Origin: Anaerolineaceae bacterium UBA4799
GTDB taxonomy: Bacteria > Chloroflexota > Anaerolineae > Anaerolineales > Anaerolineaceae
Assembly (NCBI GenBank): GCA_002402725.1
Contig: DHGL01000039.1
Coordinates: forward strand, 1,103-23,340
DNA length: 22,238 bases
Reading direction: 5' to 3'
Shown here: one piece after another, positions 20,896 through 22,238 of the stretch
How positions within the stretch are numbered: the stretch's first letter is position 1
Layout of the letters: each line of letters begins with the position of its first letter
The notes under the pieces: generated by a model
Told to the model about the DNA's origin: nothing
Database searches by the model: none
Seen by the model: only the letters and a program-made list of their open reading frames with translations
Program-made: the position numbers and the translations under genes

Positions 20896-22065
20896 CTAGA
20901 ATCCGCCTTCTCCGTAAAAATTGGGGTCGGTCGGGGTCTCACCGGATGGATCCCATACGTAAACATAATCCCCGTCATTTGCCCAGTTATACATCCAGTG
21001 GGCATCCGCGATGCTGAGGTTGACACAACCGTGTGAACGTTGATACCCTAACAATGATTGCCAGTAAGCGCCGTGAATGGCGCGCGCCTTGTCATAGTAC
21101 ATGATATAAGGCACTTCTTCCAGGTAGTAGTAATCCGAGTGGTCTACTTCAAATGAACCACTCATCGGGTCGAACTCCAGTTTTTTGTAGATTTGAAACA
21201 CGCCGGGCTGGGTGAAGAAGGGGTCGACACCGGAGGATATGAGGGTGGCAAAGACCAGTTCGCCATTCTCGTAGGCGGCCAGGGTTTGTTCGTAGAGGTT
21301 GATCTCGATCCACTTATCCATGGGCACGCCTTCAGGACGGGTGTAATTGGGGATTACCCGGGCAACGAAGCGGTGCTCCACCCATTCTTCGAGTCCGATC
21401 ATTACCCATTCAATATCATTTATTTTCGTGGAATCATAGATGACAATGCTGTTCATGCGCCAGTACTGCACACCGGTCTCTGGATATTCGTAACCCGGAC
21501 CGGAGCGGCTGACAGTTTCGTTGATGATCCAACCGAACACGAAGTCAGGGTTCTTCTTGAGCAGGTACCCCTGGAAGTTGGGCACCGAGACCTTCTTAGC
21601 GTGCTCCACGCTCACCCATTCGGAAGTGGCGATCTGGTAGAAACGACCGCGCGAGGTTTCGATGCTGTCTTTTAACGCTACATACTTGGTTCGGCTCTTG
21701 GGCAACTGGTTGGTGGGGTTGCCGCTCTCAATATCCGCAAGTGTGGCGTAAAGGGGGATTGCCTGGTCATCCACCAGTTGGGCGTAAGAGAAGGGCACGG
21801 TGGCGAGCTCGTACGGCGTCAGCGAGGCAAAAAGTTGCCGTCCCTGCGGGGTGATGCCTCTGGCAGCCAGTTCCTCAAGGCGTGCAGCCGGGCCGGCTTT
21901 CAGGCATCCAGCCATGAGTTCATCGCCTGCCGTGGGGAGGCACAGCGCGCTATCGGCTTCACTCCTGCCGGGAGGGGTGAACGCAGAACCCTCCTGTACT
22001 CGCGTGAAGAAGGCGACGCAAATAGTGGTAATAATGAAAGCGATGGTTATCAGGCTTGTTTTCAA
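20896..22065 (-). CDS. L,D-transpeptidase (YkuD domain) with signal anchor
   Basis: A 389-residue exported enzyme that would form 3-3 peptide cross-links in peptidoglycan or anchor proteins to it. Residues about 4-21 are a signal or anchor. About 30-160 is an unassigned helical region. An SH3-like segment follows (about 170-240; WVMIGLEEWVEHRFVARVI). The YkuD domain (about 252-366) begins KWIEINLYEQTLAAYENGEL and holds the active site His331-Gly and Ser344-His-Gly-Cys347 (SHGCVNL). The start is TTG at 22065 with GAGG 9 nt upstream; no ATG lies nearby at a plausible position. Two lipoprotein genes follow in the same direction. Confidence 0.9.
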   Translation of the reverse strand: MKTSLITIAFIITTICVAFFTRVQEGSAFTPPGRSEADSALCLPTAGDELMAGCLKAGPAARLEELAARGITPQGRQLFASLTPYELATVPFSYAQLVDDQAIPLYATLADIESGNPTNQLPKSRTKYVALKDSIETSRGRFYQIATSEWVSVEHAKKVSVPNFQGYLLKKNPDFVFGWIINETVSRSGPGYEYPETGVQYWRMNSIVIYDSTKINDIEWVMIGLEEWVEHRFVARVIPNYTRPEGVPMDKWIEINLYEQTLAAYENGELVFATLISSGVDPFFTQPGVFQIYKKLEFDPMSGSFEVDHSDYYYLEEVPYIMYYDKARAIHGAYWQSLLGYQRSHGCVNLSIADAHWMYNWANDGDYVYVWDPSGETPTDPNFYGEGGF

Positions 22066-22130
22066 ATGACGATTCCTCGTGTCACAATATTCAGACGTAT
22101 TTTATCTTAAAAAAGGTGGTTCAATCCATA

Positions 22131-22182
22131 ACAGATTCACACAACAGATTCACACAACAGATTCACCCAAACAGATACACCG
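22131..22182. repeat. 13-bp tandem repeat array
   Basis: ACAGATTCACACA occurs at 22131-22143 and 22144-22156. A copy with one change (ACAGATTCACCCA) follows at 22157-22169, and after one extra base a decayed copy ACAGATACACCG stands at 22171-22182. It lies upstream of the transpeptidase gene. There are no spacers, so it is not a CRISPR. It may be a regulatory site or a slippage product. Confidence 0.8.
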
Positions 22183-22238
22183 GGTCACTAACGCAAGAGT
22201 TCCCTTTAAGGCAGGGGATGTGCTCATCTACCAGAGAA
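22163..22238 (-). other. Possible 3' end of a minus-strand gene at the right edge (weak)
   Basis: A single minus-strand frame stays open from the window edge for 24 codons and stops with TGA at 22165-22163, inside the tandem repeat. The other two minus-strand frames close quickly. The reading is too short to show coding character, and its end lies in repetitive DNA. It may be the tail of a real gene or just non-coding sequence. Confidence 0.2.

Noticed and set aside
22131..22182. CRISPR array
   Set aside because: The repeats are adjacent with no spacers and no cas genes lie in the window.
1..22238. tRNA, rRNA or riboswitch
   Set aside because: All intergenic gaps are under 200 bp and none shows cloverleaf, rRNA or known riboswitch motifs by eye; a dedicated covariance search would be decisive.

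Overview
The window reads as a chromosomal segment of a Chloroflexota bacterium, probably of the Anaerolineae type. This is an inference. It rests on lipoproteins with Thr/Pro-rich stalks, an NBR1-type Ig domain, a YabE-like DUF348/G5/3D protein placed directly before rsmA, an FmdB zinc ribbon divergent from gmk, TTG/GTG starts in several genes, and moderately GC-rich coding sequence. Nothing suggests a plasmid, prophage, IS element or CRISPR locus. The gene set is dense and housekeeping-like, with 23 complete genes, one gene cut by the left edge, and no gap above 300 bp.

Left part (1-5.7 kb): the first codons of a minus-strand gene lie behind a strong promoter whose start region carries a perfect 16-bp palindrome resembling a Gram-positive-type LexA box. 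Next come a YfcC-family carrier (-), a YgjP-like metallopeptidase and a BioF2/FemAB-like acetyltransferase (+), a membrane-anchored M20 peptidase (-) and a two-CBS-domain protein (-). A strong bidirectional terminator separates the acetyltransferase from the peptidase.

Middle (5.8-15.7 kb): an NBR1-Ig lipoprotein, a YabE-like cell-wall protein and rsmA run on the plus strand. Then come minus-strand genes for a DPM1-type glycosyltransferase, an orphan Roadblock/LC7 protein, an EamA transporter and a 91-aa unknown protein, and a plus-strand PspC-domain protein. A MacAB-like ABC export operon follows on the minus strand, in the order membrane fusion protein, ATPase, FtsX permease.

Right part (15.8-22.2 kb): an uncharacterised HExxH metallopeptidase-like exported protein (+), FmdB (-) and gmk (+) sharing a palindromic -10 region, and a rhomboid protease overlapping gmk by one base. 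After a terminator come two paralogous lipoproteins and an L,D-transpeptidase on the minus strand, which look like an envelope cluster. The right edge holds a short 13-bp tandem repeat.

Much of the content concerns the envelope: lipoproteins, L,D-transpeptidase, YabE/3D protein, rhomboid, DPM synthase, ABC exporter and PspC. I see no clearly novel multi-gene system. The best leads are the LexA-like operator at the left edge, a recurring -10 hexamer placed 6-11 nt before start codons (predicted leaderless or near-leaderless mRNAs), the unclassified HEWTH metallopeptidase, the paralogous lipoprotein pair beside the L,D-transpeptidase, and unusual residues in gmk.
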